DNA from: Bradyrhizobium sp. AZCC 1610
Lineage (GTDB): Bacteria; Pseudomonadota; Alphaproteobacteria; Rhizobiales; Xanthobacteraceae
DNA length: 64,000 nucleotides
Assembly: GCF_036924515.1 (NCBI RefSeq)
Contig: NZ_JAZHRR010000001.1
Coordinates: 1,893,001 to 1,957,000 of the forward strand
Direction of reading: 5' to 3'
The notes under the pieces are model-generated. The model did not search any database and was not told the origin of the DNA. It saw only the letters and a program-made list of their open reading frames with translations. Every line of letters starts with the position of its first letter. Position 1 is the stretch's first letter. Positions 34,246-44,084 of the stretch are shown here, piece after piece. The translations under genes were made by a program, and so were the position numbers.

Positions 34246-35103
34246 ATGCGCGTCCACCATCTCAACACCGGCACCATGTGCCCGATCGGCCGACGCCTGG
34301 TGAACGGCACTGGCAGCATTTTTCAGCGCGCGCGCCTGGTGTGCCATTGCCTGCTGATCGAGACCAATGACGGGCTGGCGCTGGTCGATACCGGCATCGG
34401 ATTGGACGACATCGCGAACCCGCCGCGGCTGGGACCCAAATGGGTTCGGCAGACCACGCCGCGGCTCGATCCGGCCGAGACGGCCGTGCGCCAGGTCGAG
34501 GCGCTCGGCTATTCGAGAGGCGACGTGCGGCATCTGTTGCTGACGCATCTCGATCGCGATCACGCGGGCGGTATTCCGGATTTTCCGAACGCGAAGGTGC
34601 ACGTCCATCGCCGCGAGTACGACATGGCGGTGACGCGCCGGACGCCCGCACCGAAGGGCCGCTACGTCACCGCGCAATGGAAGCATGGCCCGCAATGGGC
34701 GTTCTATGGGGAAGGCGGCGAAGATTGGTTCGGCTTCAAGGGCGTGCGCGCGCTCGGCGACCGCGAGCCCGACATCCTGATGATCCCGCTGCCGGGACAT
34801 ACGCTCGGCCATTGCGGCATCGCCGTGCGGAGCGGAGACAAATGGCTGCTGCACGCGGGCGATGCCTATTTTTTTTATGGCCAGATGCAGGCTTCGCCGC
34901 GGGTGCCGCTGGTGCTCGGCATGTTTCAGCGCCGCGGCGATATGGATCGCGCCATGCGGATCGAAAACCAGGAGAGGTTACGAACGCTCAAGGCCAATCA
35001 CGGCGATGCCGTGACCATCTTCAATAGCCACGACCCCGTGGACTACGAGAATTGCCGCTGCGGCCAACACCAGGAAGTGCCGGCTCACGCTAGAGCAGGA
35101 TGA
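34246..35103 (+). CDS. metallo-beta-lactamase-fold hydrolase (lactonase-like)
   Basis: A 285-residue MBL-fold hydrolase with the metal motif LLLTHLDRDHAGG (H-x-D-x-D-H, with a Thr-His-Leu-Asp form), a later metal histidine in LPGHTLGHCGIAV and HAGDAYF, and SHDPVD near the end for the last ligand. The shape, with N-terminal GRRLVNGTG and an insert before the second half, resembles the AHL-lactonase/quorum-quenching branch, but the substrate is not proven. GAAGGAG lies 8 bp before ATG 34246, which decides the start. The divergent LysR gene is its probable regulator. Confidence 0.87.
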   Translation: MRVHHLNTGTMCPIGRRLVNGTGSIFQRARLVCHCLLIETNDGLALVDTGIGLDDIANPPRLGPKWVRQTTPRLDPAETAVRQVEALGYSRGDVRHLLLTHLDRDHAGGIPDFPNAKVHVHRREYDMAVTRRTPAPKGRYVTAQWKHGPQWAFYGEGGEDWFGFKGVRALGDREPDILMIPLPGHTLGHCGIAVRSGDKWLLHAGDAYFFYGQMQASPRVPLVLGMFQRRGDMDRAMRIENQERLRTLKANHGDAVTIFNSHDPVDYENCRCGQHQEVPAHARAG

Positions 35104-35249
35104 GATTAGGTTGGGCTGTTACGACGGACCATCTCGTGCCCCGGACGCAAGCGGCGTGAGTGCTGCGAGCCGGGGCCCATTCTACTTTGCATGGGGTTGT
35201 TTTCGCGATTTTTTGTCTGGGCCCTGCGGTGTACCGCTCGAGGCCGTGA

Positions 35250-35579
35250 TCAGCGCTTGGACCGTGGCGCAGGCGCAGGGGCTGGCGCGGGCGCTGCCGG
35301 TTCGGGTTGCTTGGCCGGCGGCGGCTCGGTCTCCACCTTGCAGCTCGACGCCGCGAGCGCGGCCTGCGCCTGCGGCATCAACCCGGGCTCCGGCGCCAAG
35401 GCCTTCAGCACGATCAGGCCGGTCGCAGTGGGGGAGTCGATGATCAGCCGGTCGGCGGCGGTGACTTCCTCGTCCTCTGGCAATTCGGAATGCTGCGCTT
35501 CCGTTATCAGGTCGAGTTCGATCACCTTGCGGCCGGCCGAGCGGTCGTTGATCGCGTAATAGGCGACCTCGTTGCGCGT
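35250..35579 (-). pseudogene. truncated duplicate of the DUF1254 gene
   Basis: About 330 bp match the C-terminal half of the intact DUF1254 gene (36254-36868) closely, both in DNA and in protein: TRNEVAYYAINDRSAGRKV and RLIIDSPTATGLIVLKALAPE are present unchanged. The copy starts sharply at the TRN codons (about 35579) so the first about 98 residues are missing. Its final tail (PAPAPAPAPRSKR) differs slightly. It is a partial gene duplication, probably not expressed as a stable protein. A DUF2846 lipoprotein gene lies between the two copies. Confidence 0.85.
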
Positions 35580-35639
35580 CATGATGCGGCCCTTTGCTCG
35601 GACCCGCGGCATGCAGTTTAGTTCGTCCCGCGCAAGGGA

Positions 35640-36080
35640 TCAGAATTTGGGGCCGACGTACCTGAGGCGGTTTATGTCGGATTGTCCCTGCTCGGGGAAT
35701 TCGAGCGTCGGCGTGACGTGGCCGACGAGTATGCCGGGTGTCACGGTTGTCTTGATGTACTTCGTCTCGCCCGCTGCCAATTGGAACGTAACCGCATTTT
35801 CCACCTCGGTTGCCGTTGTTACGGCGTATTTCCCCGGGGGGCGGTCGACATAAGAGAAGCCGCCGGGCACCGATCTGCTGACGACTTCATTGTTCAGCCG
35901 AATCTCGGGCTGAATAGCCGATCCCGTCAATTCACCCGGCCGGGTGAAGTAGACACGGCCGTAACCCGGCTTCAATGCCGGGATCTGCAAGGGCGGTTCA
36001 TCGAGGCCGCGTGGACTCGCGCAACTCGCAAGCAAAAATCCGACAAGCACAAGGGGCAGCGCCCCGACTTTTGACCTCAT
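35640..36080 (-). CDS. DUF2846-type lipoprotein
   Basis: A 146-residue lipoprotein. Residues 1-20 are a signal peptide with lipobox LLASC, followed by a DUF2846-like beta-rich domain (GRVYFTRPGELTGSAIQPEIRLNNEVVSRSVPGGFSYVDRPPGKYAVTT and TFQLAAGETKYIKTTV). ATG 36078-36080 is preferred because GGGGG lies close upstream; a TTG five codons earlier is possible. It sits between the two copies of the DUF1254 sequence. Role unknown, possibly an outer-membrane-anchored periplasmic protein. Confidence 0.82.
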   Translation of the reverse strand: MRSKVGALPLVLVGFLLASCASPRGLDEPPLQIPALKPGYGRVYFTRPGELTGSAIQPEIRLNNEVVSRSVPGGFSYVDRPPGKYAVTTATEVENAVTFQLAAGETKYIKTTVTPGILVGHVTPTLEFPEQGQSDINRLRYVGPKF

Positions 36081-36253
36081 ATGCCCCCGTCTCAATATTG
36101 GAAAGCGCCCAGTTCGAAATCGACGGCAAACAACGAACCGCTGGCAATTGCCTCGCTGTTTCCTCGCCCCACGGGCTCAATTAGGCATACTCGCTTTGGT
36201 TGTTCAACGTTTTTCGCTCCGCGCGATCTACGCGTCCGCGCGATAGACCGTCT

Positions 36254-36868
36254 TCACCGCTTGCCCTTCGGCGCTGGCGCAGGCGCGGGCGGCGCCGGTT
36301 CAGGTTGCTTGGCCGGCGGAGGCTCGGTCTGCAACGTGCAACGCGATGCCGCGAGCGAGGCCTGCGCCTGCGGCATCAGGCCGGGCTCCGGCGCTAATGC
36401 CTTCAGCACGATCAGGCCGGTCGCGGTGGGCGAGTCTATGATCAGCCGGTCGGCGGCGGTGACTTCCTCATCCTCCGGCAATGCGGAATGCTGCTCTTCC
36501 GTCATCAGGTCGAGTTCGATCACCTTGCGGCCGGCCGAGCGGTCGTTGATCGCGTAATAGGCGACCTCGTTGCGCGTGTAGAACGACACTGACGTATAGG
36601 CCTGGCTGACCGGCACCGTCAGCTTGAGGGGGCCGCCGGAGAGATCGTAGCGGCAGATCGCGACCGCAAAGGCGGGGTCCATGAACGGCATCGGGGCGTT
36701 GTTGGGCTCGGCGAGCGGCAGGGCGGTGACGGCATTCTCCCTGGTCATCGGCGTCAGCCGCGAATAGGCATCCTGGGTGGCAATGCGCGGGAGCGCCAGC
36801 ACGCTGACGAGATGCACCACGCCGCCCAGCAGCACGCCCGCGATGATGGTGAACACCAGCCGGATCAT
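36254..36868 (-). CDS. DUF1254 family membrane-anchored protein
   Basis: A 204-residue protein. Residues 1-25 (MIRLVFTIIAGVLLGGVVHLVSVLA) are a membrane anchor. The core VSFYTRNEVAYYAINDRSAG and ADRLIIDSPTATGLIVLKAL match the DUF1254 family. The last 40 residues are a Pro/Ala/Lys-rich tail. The gene overlaps the preceding DUF1214 gene by 4 bp, and DUF1254 and DUF1214 domains are often fused or paired, so the two likely form one complex. A second partial copy lies at 35250-35579. Function unknown. Confidence 0.85.
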   Translation of the reverse strand: MIRLVFTIIAGVLLGGVVHLVSVLALPRIATQDAYSRLTPMTRENAVTALPLAEPNNAPMPFMDPAFAVAICRYDLSGGPLKLTVPVSQAYTSVSFYTRNEVAYYAINDRSAGRKVIELDLMTEEQHSALPEDEEVTAADRLIIDSPTATGLIVLKALAPEPGLMPQAQASLAASRCTLQTEPPPAKQPEPAPPAPAPAPKGKR

Positions 36869-37443
36869 GGGCAGTTCACCGTGGAGATGGCAGGCATCGG
36901 CGCGTCGCGCTGCGTCCGCGTCGCCACGCCAACCGGCGTATCGTAGAGCCGCAGCATCAGCGCGTAGCGCTCGATGCCGCCGGTCGGCAGCCAGTTTCCG
37001 GCCCGCGACCGCGCCGCCACGCGGATCTCGAACGCGCCGTCGGAGCCACGGACGATCTCCTGGCTGGTGAAGCCGTAGCGCTGCAGCGAATTGGCGACCA
37101 GATGCCCCTTGCGGTCGAACAGCGTCAGCGTCCAGAACCGGGCCGCCGGCGTTACCCCGCTGACCAGCACGTCGCAGCGCCCGTCGAGCGGCTTGTTCTT
37201 GTCGTCTGACGTGGCCGAGAAGGCGATGCCGTCGCCGGTGCCGATCGGCAATTCGCCGCTGCGGGCGATCAAGGCGCGCGAATAGGGATCGACCTCGGCA
37301 GTGCCGCTCTTGGGCCGCGCGGTCCAGGCGCCGATCGTGAGCGTTCCGAGATCGGTGCCGCGCGTCGCTGTCATATAGGTCGAGCCGAGACCGACGGCCG
37401 TGGCAAGCGCCAACGCCAGCAAGGTGATGAAGATCAGCCGCAC
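36865..37443 (-). CDS. DUF1214 family membrane-anchored protein
   Basis: A 192-residue protein. MRLIFITLLALALATAVGLGSTYM is an N-terminal anchor; DPYSRALIARSGELPIGTGDGIAFSA, RFWTLTLFDRKGHLVANSLQRYGFTSQEIVRGSDGAFEIRVA and LPTGGIERYALMLRLYDTPVG are typical of DUF1214. It stands first in a two-gene operon with the DUF1254 gene (ATGA overlap at 36865-36868). Its biochemical role is unknown; related fused proteins are annotated only by domain. Confidence 0.87.
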   Translation of the reverse strand: MRLIFITLLALALATAVGLGSTYMTATRGTDLGTLTIGAWTARPKSGTAEVDPYSRALIARSGELPIGTGDGIAFSATSDDKNKPLDGRCDVLVSGVTPAARFWTLTLFDRKGHLVANSLQRYGFTSQEIVRGSDGAFEIRVAARSRAGNWLPTGGIERYALMLRLYDTPVGVATRTQRDAPMPAISTVNCP

Positions 37444-37595
37444 AGGCCGGTGCTCCGAAATCTCACGGCATCAGATTCCGGTTGAACCGGCTTCATCCGA
37501 AACCTGAAGCGTTTCTTTTTGTCTTGGCATGTCGGGACAGACGCCTCGCATCCGTTCCGAGGAAAGCCGGTTAACATTCTGCCGGATCATGCCTT
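37444..37595. other. intergenic spacer
   Basis: About 150 bp with a short hairpin-like GGTTGAACC segment. It separates two minus-strand genes. No further feature seen. Confidence 0.4.
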
Positions 37596-39923
37596 CTAAT
37601 TCTTCCGCTGCGCCGGCGCAGCCTGTTCGCCGGCGGCTGCGATATAGTTCTCCGGGAAGGCCAGCGCGCCAGACGTGATCGCCTTGGCGGGCTGCTTCTG
37701 ATCGTTGGACGAGGTCTTGCCCGCGGCCTTGCCGGCCTCGTCGAGCAGCCGCTCGACACGCACCAGAATATCCGCGCCGCGCTTGGTCAATACCGGCGGC
37801 GGCCCCGGCTTGGTCTCCAGCACCCGTGCCGCGCTGTTGGCCGCGACACTGGCGGAAAGGGCGGGCTGCGGCAGTTTCGTACCCATGCCGATGCCGGGGA
37901 CTTCCTTCACCTCGACGCCCTGATGCGCGACGAGCATGATGTCGTGCCAGGTTTGCGCGGGCAGCGAACCGCCGGTCATGCGGTTGGTCGGCGAGTAGTC
38001 GTCATTGCCGTACCAGACCGCGCAGGTGAAGTTGCCGGTGTAGCCGACGAACCAGGCGTCACGGTAGGCGTTGGTGGTGCCGGTCTTGCCTGCGGTCGGA
38101 ATACCGTCGAGGGCGGCGCGGCGGGCGGTGCCCTCGCTGACGACATGGCTCATCATCCACGCCATGTCAGAGGCGACGGAGGCGGGAATGGCCTGCACCG
38201 GCTTCTTGCCGTCGCGGTCAAAGCGCCAGACCAGGTCGCCGGCGCCGGTGCGCACTTCCAGCACCGCGTGCGGTTTCACCGACTTGCCCTTGTTGGCGAA
38301 GGTCGCATAGGCGACCGCGTGTTCGAGCACGGTGACTTCGTCGGAGCCGATCGGCATCGACGGCGTATCGGGCAGCGGCGCCGTGAGGCCGAACTTCCGC
38401 GCCACCTCGGTGATCTTGACGCGGCCGGCCTTGGCCGGGTTCGGCGACTTGCCGCCCAGCGCAATCGACAGTTTTACCGGCACGACGTTGATCGAGCGGG
38501 TGATCGCCTGCGTCAGCGTGACCGAGCCGGAATAGTTGTGGCCATAGTTTTGCGGGCACCAGTTGCCAATGCAGACCGGTCCGTCGACCACTTTCGAGTT
38601 CGGGGTGTAACCGTTCATCAGAGCCGTGGCATAGACATAGGGCTTGAACGACGAACCCGGCTGCCGGTAGGCGTCGGTCGCGCGATTGAACTGGCTGGAT
38701 CCATAGTCGCGGCCGCCCACCATCGCGCGAACGCCGCCGTCGAGATCGGCGACCACGGTGGCGGCCTGCGTCGCGTGATAGTCGCGGCCGAACTGGCGCA
38801 ACTGGTTTTCGACGGCGTCCTCCGCGGCGCGCTGTACGTTCATGTCGATCGCGGTGCGGACCACGAAGACGCGCTCGACATAGGATTTCGGAAAGGTGTC
38901 GACCAGCTTGCGCATCTCTTCGAAGGCGTAGTCGAGGTAATAGTTCGGTGAATTTTCGTCGCGGCGGTCGACGGCGATCGCCGGATTGCGCCGCGCACCG
39001 AACACCTGGCCTTCGGTCATGAAGCCGGCATCGACGAGGTTGTCGAGCACGATGTTGGCGCGGGCACGGGCGGCGGGCAGGTTGATGTGCGGGGCGTACT
39101 TGGTCGGCGCCTTGAACAGGCCGGCCAGCATCGCCGATTCCGCCAGAGTAACGTCGCGCGCCGACTTGTTGAAGTAGAAATGCGCCGCGCCGTCGACGCC
39201 GAAGGTGCCGCCGCCCATATAGGCGCGGTCGAGATACAGTTTCAGGATCTCGTTTTTGGTAAGGCGCGTCTCCAGCCAGATCGCGAGGAAGGCTTCCTTG
39301 ACCTTGCGCTCGATGGTGCGCTCGTTGTTGAGGAACAGGTTCTTGGCGAGCTGCTGCGTGACCGACGAACCGCCCTGGCGCACGCCGCCGGCCTGCGCGT
39401 TGGTGACGAGCGCGCGCGCGGTGCCGGCGATGTCGATGCCGAAATGGTCGTAGAAGCGGCGGTCTTCGGTCGCGAGCGTCGCCTTGATCAGATTGTCCGG
39501 AAAATCCTCCAGCGGAATCGAGTCATTGTGCTTGATGCCGCGGCTGCCGATCGGATTGCCGTAGCGGTCGAGGAACGACACCGCGAGATCGGACTTCTTG
39601 AGCCAGTCGTCGTCGGCGGTTTCGCGAAACGCGGGAACCGCGAGCGCCAGCATCACGATCAGCCCGCCAAGTCCGATGGTCGCGGCTTCCGAAAATGGCT
39701 CAATAAAGACCCAGCGCTTCCAGCGGCCGACATAGAAGCGATCCATGAAGGTGGAGTAGCGCTCGTACAGCTCGCGCAGGCCCTTGCCCGACGAGAACAG
39801 CGTCGAATCGATGCGCGCGTCCAGATCCAGAAAGAAGTTCCGGATCTTCTGCTTCCAGTGTGGAGATAGGATCTGGCGCACCGGGACCTTTGGACCTTTG
39901 GTCGGTTCGAAACGCTCACGCAC
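37596..39923 (-). CDS. penicillin-binding protein 1A (transglycosylase/transpeptidase)
   Basis: A 775-residue bifunctional peptidoglycan synthase. One N-terminal transmembrane segment (residues about 80-100) is followed by a GT51 glycosyltransferase domain with the catalytic ATEDRRFYDHFG near residue 165 and the later RKVKEAFLAIWLE. The transpeptidase domain has the serine motif PGSSFKP near 430, an SxN-type SIN near 480 and KTGTTN near 625. The long linker between domains is normal for class A PBPs. The C-terminus has a 100-residue low-complexity tail. It makes septal or lateral cell wall. The ATG at 39921-39923 is used; a basic cytoplasmic N-terminus of about 75 residues is plausible. Confidence 0.93.
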   Translation of the reverse strand: MRERFEPTKGPKVPVRQILSPHWKQKIRNFFLDLDARIDSTLFSSGKGLRELYERYSTFMDRFYVGRWKRWVFIEPFSEAATIGLGGLIVMLALAVPAFRETADDDWLKKSDLAVSFLDRYGNPIGSRGIKHNDSIPLEDFPDNLIKATLATEDRRFYDHFGIDIAGTARALVTNAQAGGVRQGGSSVTQQLAKNLFLNNERTIERKVKEAFLAIWLETRLTKNEILKLYLDRAYMGGGTFGVDGAAHFYFNKSARDVTLAESAMLAGLFKAPTKYAPHINLPAARARANIVLDNLVDAGFMTEGQVFGARRNPAIAVDRRDENSPNYYLDYAFEEMRKLVDTFPKSYVERVFVVRTAIDMNVQRAAEDAVENQLRQFGRDYHATQAATVVADLDGGVRAMVGGRDYGSSQFNRATDAYRQPGSSFKPYVYATALMNGYTPNSKVVDGPVCIGNWCPQNYGHNYSGSVTLTQAITRSINVVPVKLSIALGGKSPNPAKAGRVKITEVARKFGLTAPLPDTPSMPIGSDEVTVLEHAVAYATFANKGKSVKPHAVLEVRTGAGDLVWRFDRDGKKPVQAIPASVASDMAWMMSHVVSEGTARRAALDGIPTAGKTGTTNAYRDAWFVGYTGNFTCAVWYGNDDYSPTNRMTGGSLPAQTWHDIMLVAHQGVEVKEVPGIGMGTKLPQPALSASVAANSAARVLETKPGPPPVLTKRGADILVRVERLLDEAGKAAGKTSSNDQKQPAKAITSGALAFPENYIAAAGEQAAPAQRKN

Positions 39924-40173
39924 CCGGCCGGGCGCTATCGAGACGTCATGCTTTAGTGTTGCGGCAAACCCAAGGCGCTTTTAGGACCCTTGGGGACTCG
40001 CAATTGTTCTATCCGAGCGGGGGCTATAAACCAATGCTCTCGCTCACCATTTACGTGGTCAGCCCTAACGCGTTCCCGGCTTTTTTGGGCCCGTAATCAG
40101 CCCGCTTGCGCCCTGGTTGCCGGACCCCCTAGAAGGGCTGCAGCCGAACTCGACCCGGAAACCATCCGACCTC

Positions 40174-40689
40174 ATGACCGCACCGCCCAAGCGAGCTTCC
40201 AGCCAGGAGGGATTCTTCTGGAAAACCAAGACGTTGGAAGAAATGTCCAGCGCCGAATGGGAAAGCCTGTGCGACGGCTGCGCGCGCTGCTGCCTGGAAA
40301 AGCTCGAGGACGAGGATACCGGGAAAATCTACTTCACCCATGTTTCCTGCAAGCTGCTGGATTCGGGGCTATGCGCCTGCAAGGACTATCCGAACCGTTC
40401 CGACAAGGTTCCGGATTGTGTCCGCCTGACGCCCGAGAACGTCCGCACCCTGAACTGGCTGCCGCCGAGTTGCGGCTACAAGCTGGTCGCGGAGGGACGC
40501 GATCTCTACTGGTGGCACCCGCTGATTTCGGGTGACCCCAACACCGTGCATGAAGCCGGGGTTTCCGTGCGCGGCAGGGTGCAGGGCACTGAGGACGAGA
40601 TACCCGACGAGGATCTCGAGGACCACATCGTGCAATGGCCGGCACTATTGCCGAACCGGGCGCGCCTGAAGAAGCGGCCGAAAGCCTGA
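40174..40689 (+). CDS. YcgN-family cysteine cluster protein (UPF0260)
   Basis: A 171-residue cytoplasmic protein with a conserved cysteine set: CDGCARCC near residue 33, [14 protein letters not shown] near residue 56, then [12 protein letters not shown], and [22 protein letters not shown]. The cysteine cluster is predicted to bind an iron-sulfur or zinc site; UPF0260 proteins have no proven function. ATG 40174 ([12 protein letters not shown]) is used; the frame extends to 40117 without support. It is divergent from the PBP1A gene and followed by the transporter gene. Confidence 0.9.
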   Translation: MTAPPKRASSQEGFFWKTKTLEEMSSAEWESLCDGCARCCLEKLEDEDTGKIYFTHVSCKLLDSGLCACKDYPNRSDKVPDCVRLTPENVRTLNWLPPSCGYKLVAEGRDLYWWHPLISGDPNTVHEAGVSVRGRVQGTEDEIPDEDLEDHIVQWPALLPNRARLKKRPKA

Positions 40690-40863
40690 ACGTAAATCCT
40701 TGAACGGCTTGCGCTGACCGATCACGGAAACGCGAAGGTGTCCTCGCGGGATGCACCCATGCGCGCAGGCGTCTGCCGCGAGGAAGTTTGGCCCTCTATG
40801 GTGCAGCCATATGGCGATTCCAGCTCGGCGGCTTTGGCCGCGCAGAACAATATTACGTCCGAC

Positions 40864-42438
40864 ATGAACAAGCACCAACGGCAGGGCCGTGAACCTGCCG
40901 ACCAAGCGACATTGCCTGACGATATTGGCGAAGAGCTCTCGCACATCACGACGGAGGTCATCGATGTCAGCGATGCGCCGCCGCTCGCGCCACCTGCGCC
41001 GCTGAGCCCCGACGAGGTCCGCACCATCCTGATGAGCCTGTTGCTGACGATGTTCCTGGCCGCGCTCGACCAGACCATCGTGGCGACGGCGCTGCCGACC
41101 ATCGGCCGCCAGTTCAACGACGTCAGCAACCTGTCCTGGGTCATCACGGCCTATCTTTTGGCCTCGACCGCGGTCGCGCCGGTGTTCGGCACGCTGAGCG
41201 ACATCTACGGCCGCCGCGTCATGATCACCGTTTCGCTTGTCCTGTTCACGGTCGGCTCGATCCTCTGCGCGGTGGCGCCGAACATGCCGGTATTGATCGT
41301 CGCGCGCGGCCTGCAGGGGCTCGGTGGCGGCGGCATCATGCCGGTCGTTCAGACCGTGATTTCGGACGTGGTCTCACCGCGCGAGCGCGGCAGGTATCAG
41401 GCCTATTTCAGCGGCGTCTGGATGGCCGCCGGCTTGATGGGTCCCGTGCTCGGCGGCGTGTTCGCCGAGCACCTGCACTGGTCGATGATTTTCTGGATTA
41501 ACGTGCCGCTCGCTGTCGGCGCGCTGTTTCTGCTGTTGCCCAAGATGGGCAAGATCCCGGTGTTCCATCGCCGGCGCAAGGTCGACTGGCTCGGCGGCGT
41601 GCTGTTGATGGCGTCTGCGGTTGTCGTCATGCTGGTGCTGAGCTGGGGCGGCAACCGTTATGCATGGCTGTCGCCTGCGATCATGGCGATGATCGGTGCG
41701 TCGGTCGCGCTGGCGTTCGCCTTCATCTGGCACGCGCGCAATGCCGACGAAGCGTTCCTGCCGCTGCCCTTGATGGGCGGAACGGTGGTGCCTTACGCTA
41801 TGGTGGCCGGCGGCTGCGCGCTGGGCGCCATCACCGGGCTGACCGTGCATCTTCCGCTGTATTACGAGGTTGTCTATCATTTGACCGCGAGCGAAGCGGG
41901 GCTTGCGCTGATCCCACTCGCTGCGATTTCCACCTGTGGTGCCGCGATCGCCGGACGGACCATGGCGCGCGCCAAACACTACAAGCGCGTGGCGATCGCG
42001 GGCACGTCGGCGGCGGCGATCTTCGGTGCGGTGCTGACCGTGACGACGCTGCCGCTGTGGGGCTTGCTGATCGTGCTGTCGCTGTTCGCGCTCGGGTTAG
42101 GCACGACATTCCCGGTCAGCGTGGTTTCGCTGCAGAACTCGGTGGCGCGCGCGCAGATCGGCACCGTGACGGGCGCGATGAATTTCTTCCGCTCGCTGAT
42201 GTCGTCGTTTACGGTCGCCGCCTTCAGCGCGATCCTCCTGATGGCGCTGGGCGCGGGCATCTCGCTCGGCGAACACCGCGGCCCTGCAAACGCGATTCCG
42301 GTCGCCGACATGATCACCGCGTTCCACTATGTGTTCGGCGCCGCCACCGCGCTGCTGGCCTGTGCGGCGCTTTGCATCATCGCGATGGAGGAACGGCCGC
42401 TCGCCGGCCCACCGACTCCGGCCGAGATGGCGGAGTAG
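40864..42438 (+). CDS. DHA2-type multidrug efflux MFS transporter (EmrB/QacA)
   Basis: A 524-residue protein (from ATG 40864) with about 14 transmembrane segments, the DHA2 number. Motif A reads GTLSDIYGRRVMITVS and motif D1 appears as LAALDQTIVATALPTIG. The N-terminal cytoplasmic part is about 55 residues (PADQATLPDDIGEELSHI). It exports amphipathic drugs or metabolites using the proton gradient. The start is uncertain: ATG 40798 and GTG 40738 are in frame. No regulator or membrane-fusion partner gene is adjacent. Confidence 0.85.
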   Translation: MNKHQRQGREPADQATLPDDIGEELSHITTEVIDVSDAPPLAPPAPLSPDEVRTILMSLLLTMFLAALDQTIVATALPTIGRQFNDVSNLSWVITAYLLASTAVAPVFGTLSDIYGRRVMITVSLVLFTVGSILCAVAPNMPVLIVARGLQGLGGGGIMPVVQTVISDVVSPRERGRYQAYFSGVWMAAGLMGPVLGGVFAEHLHWSMIFWINVPLAVGALFLLLPKMGKIPVFHRRRKVDWLGGVLLMASAVVVMLVLSWGGNRYAWLSPAIMAMIGASVALAFAFIWHARNADEAFLPLPLMGGTVVPYAMVAGGCALGAITGLTVHLPLYYEVVYHLTASEAGLALIPLAAISTCGAAIAGRTMARAKHYKRVAIAGTSAAAIFGAVLTVTTLPLWGLLIVLSLFALGLGTTFPVSVVSLQNSVARAQIGTVTGAMNFFRSLMSSFTVAAFSAILLMALGAGISLGEHRGPANAIPVADMITAFHYVFGAATALLACAALCIIAMEERPLAGPPTPAEMAE

Positions 42439-42448
42439 GGCTGCTTGG

Positions 42449-43696
42449 CTATTCAAGCTGCATACGGACACCCTTCGCGCCGTTGAGCAGCCGCTTTAGG
42501 TGAAAGTTGGCCAGAGGATCCTCGGCGTGCGAGCCGACAAGTGCAGCAAAGGCCGGCATTGCATTGCCATCACCGGCCTCAAGCTTGGCGAAAGCTTCGC
42601 CATACTGCGATGTCGCCGGCGCCCCGAAACTCGCTGCCGATAAGGGCTCGTAAGCGCGCAATGGTTCGCGGCGCCCACGCAGCACGAGATCGCCGACCGG
42701 TCGGCCCCTGAAATTCTCCACCGCGTTTGCAATTGTCGCGCTGACGCAGATCCGGGTGCCGAGAAACTTGTTCGCCGCTTCAAGCCTAGCCGCCGTGTTG
42801 ATGGTGTCGCCGTAAGCAGTGTAGTCAAAGAAGCGGCCGCCCCCGAAATTGCCGACCAGTGCAGGACCGGCGTGAACGCCGATGCGAGTGGCGCCGAAAC
42901 TCACGCCTCTCGCCTTCCACCGTTCGCGAAACGCCTCCCCCCATGCGTCGAGCTCTCGCGCACAGGCGACTGCGCGCGTTGCATAGTCGGGCTGGTCGCT
43001 GGGCGCATTGAACAGTACCTCGATCGCATCGCCGATCACCTTTGCCACGGTCCCCTCGTGCGCGAAGACGACGTCGGTCATTCCGGCCACATATTCGTTG
43101 AGCAGTTCCCCAAGGAGTTCGGGCGCGACAGTCTCCACGAGCGAGGTGAAGCCGGTTATGTCGGTGAAGATGACCGCAACGTCGCGCCAGGTCACCTCCG
43201 TGCTGTCGCCCACGCTTGCCGCAAGCCGCTTGGCGAGTTCGGGCGAGAAATAGCGGGAGAGCGAAGCATGGGCGCGCTCGGCTTCCGCCTGACGGCGACG
43301 TGCCTCGCGCAGCACTTCGATGTGCCGCAGGGTCTTGTCGATCGTCGCTTCGAGATCGGCGAAATCGATCGGCTTGGTCAGGAAGTCGAATGCGCCGCGA
43401 TTCATCGCGGTGCGGATGTTGCTCATGTCGCCGTAAGCCGACACGATAATGGTAGATTTCTTGTCCTCGGATTCCTGCAGCTTGGCGAGCAGCGACAAGC
43501 CGTCCATTCGTGGCATGTTGATGTCGGCGACCACCAAGTCGACGTGCGGATGCTCTTCTAGCGACTGCAACGCCTCGAGCCCGTCACGCGCAAACATGAA
43601 GCTGACCAAACCCTCGCGAACCTGACGTCGGAATTTCTGAAGGACCAACGCCTCCAGATCCGGCTCATCATCGACCACGAGGATTGTTGCGGTCAT
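42449..43696 (-). CDS. response regulator fused to class III adenylate/guanylate cyclase
   Basis: A 415-residue protein. Residues 1-125 are a receiver domain ([32 protein letters not shown] with phospho-Asp, [17 protein letters not shown]); residues about 190-360 are a class III nucleotide cyclase with metal aspartates in [10 protein letters not shown] and [15 protein letters not shown], and [18 protein letters not shown]. The Lys before IGD and the Asp of DYTAYGD suggest adenine specificity, so cAMP is the inferred product. A coiled helix links the two. The stop lies 11 bp from the convergent transporter gene. Its GTG/ATG start overlaps the stop of the receiver gene by 4 bp. Confidence 0.9.
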   Translation of the reverse strand: MTATILVVDDEPDLEALVLQKFRRQVREGLVSFMFARDGLEALQSLEEHPHVDLVVADINMPRMDGLSLLAKLQESEDKKSTIIVSAYGDMSNIRTAMNRGAFDFLTKPIDFADLEATIDKTLRHIEVLREARRRQAEAERAHASLSRYFSPELAKRLAASVGDSTEVTWRDVAVIFTDITGFTSLVETVAPELLGELLNEYVAGMTDVVFAHEGTVAKVIGDAIEVLFNAPSDQPDYATRAVACARELDAWGEAFRERWKARGVSFGATRIGVHAGPALVGNFGGGRFFDYTAYGDTINTAARLEAANKFLGTRICVSATIANAVENFRGRPVGDLVLRGRREPLRAYEPLSAASFGAPATSQYGEAFAKLEAGDGNAMPAFAALVGSHAEDPLANFHLKRLLNGAKGVRMQLE

Positions 43697-44082
43697 GCGG
43701 CTTGCTCGAGCCGGGCATCGATCTTCTGACGTAGCGTCACGAAGTCGATCGGTTTGGTCAGAAGGTCAGTTGCGCCGTTCTCGAGTGCCTTGCGCTTGGT
43801 GTCGGCATCGCCATAGGCCGTGATCATGATGACCGGCACCTCGGGCCGCATTTCCTTGATCTTCGGCAGCATTTCCAGCCCCGTCATGCCGGGCATGTTG
43901 ATGTCGGACAGGACCAGGATTAGCGAATGCTCGATGGTCGAGCCGATGCGCGCCAGCGCATCCGGCGCGGAACTGGCGAAGTCCATGACGAAACGCTGCG
44001 CGCGCAGGTCGCGGCGGAATTGCTGGCGGAACAACGCTTCCACGTCGGGCTCATCATCCACAACCAGAACCAGAACACTCAC
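43693..44082 (-). CDS. single-domain response regulator
   Basis: A 129-residue stand-alone receiver: [14 protein letters not shown] at the start, [17 protein letters not shown] with the phospho-Asp near residue 57, [10 protein letters not shown] with Ser/Thr, and [15 protein letters not shown] with the conserved Lys. No output domain. The GTG start (44080-44082) lies 2 bp after the kinase stop and its stop overlaps the cyclase gene start, so it is the middle gene of the GAF-kinase/receiver/receiver-cyclase operon, probably passing phosphate or competing for it. Confidence 0.88.
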   Translation of the reverse strand: MSVLVLVVDDEPDVEALFRQQFRRDLRAQRFVMDFASSAPDALARIGSTIEHSLILVLSDINMPGMTGLEMLPKIKEMRPEVPVIMITAYGDADTKRKALENGATDLLTKPIDFVTLRQKIDARLEQAA

Positions 44083-44084
44083 GG

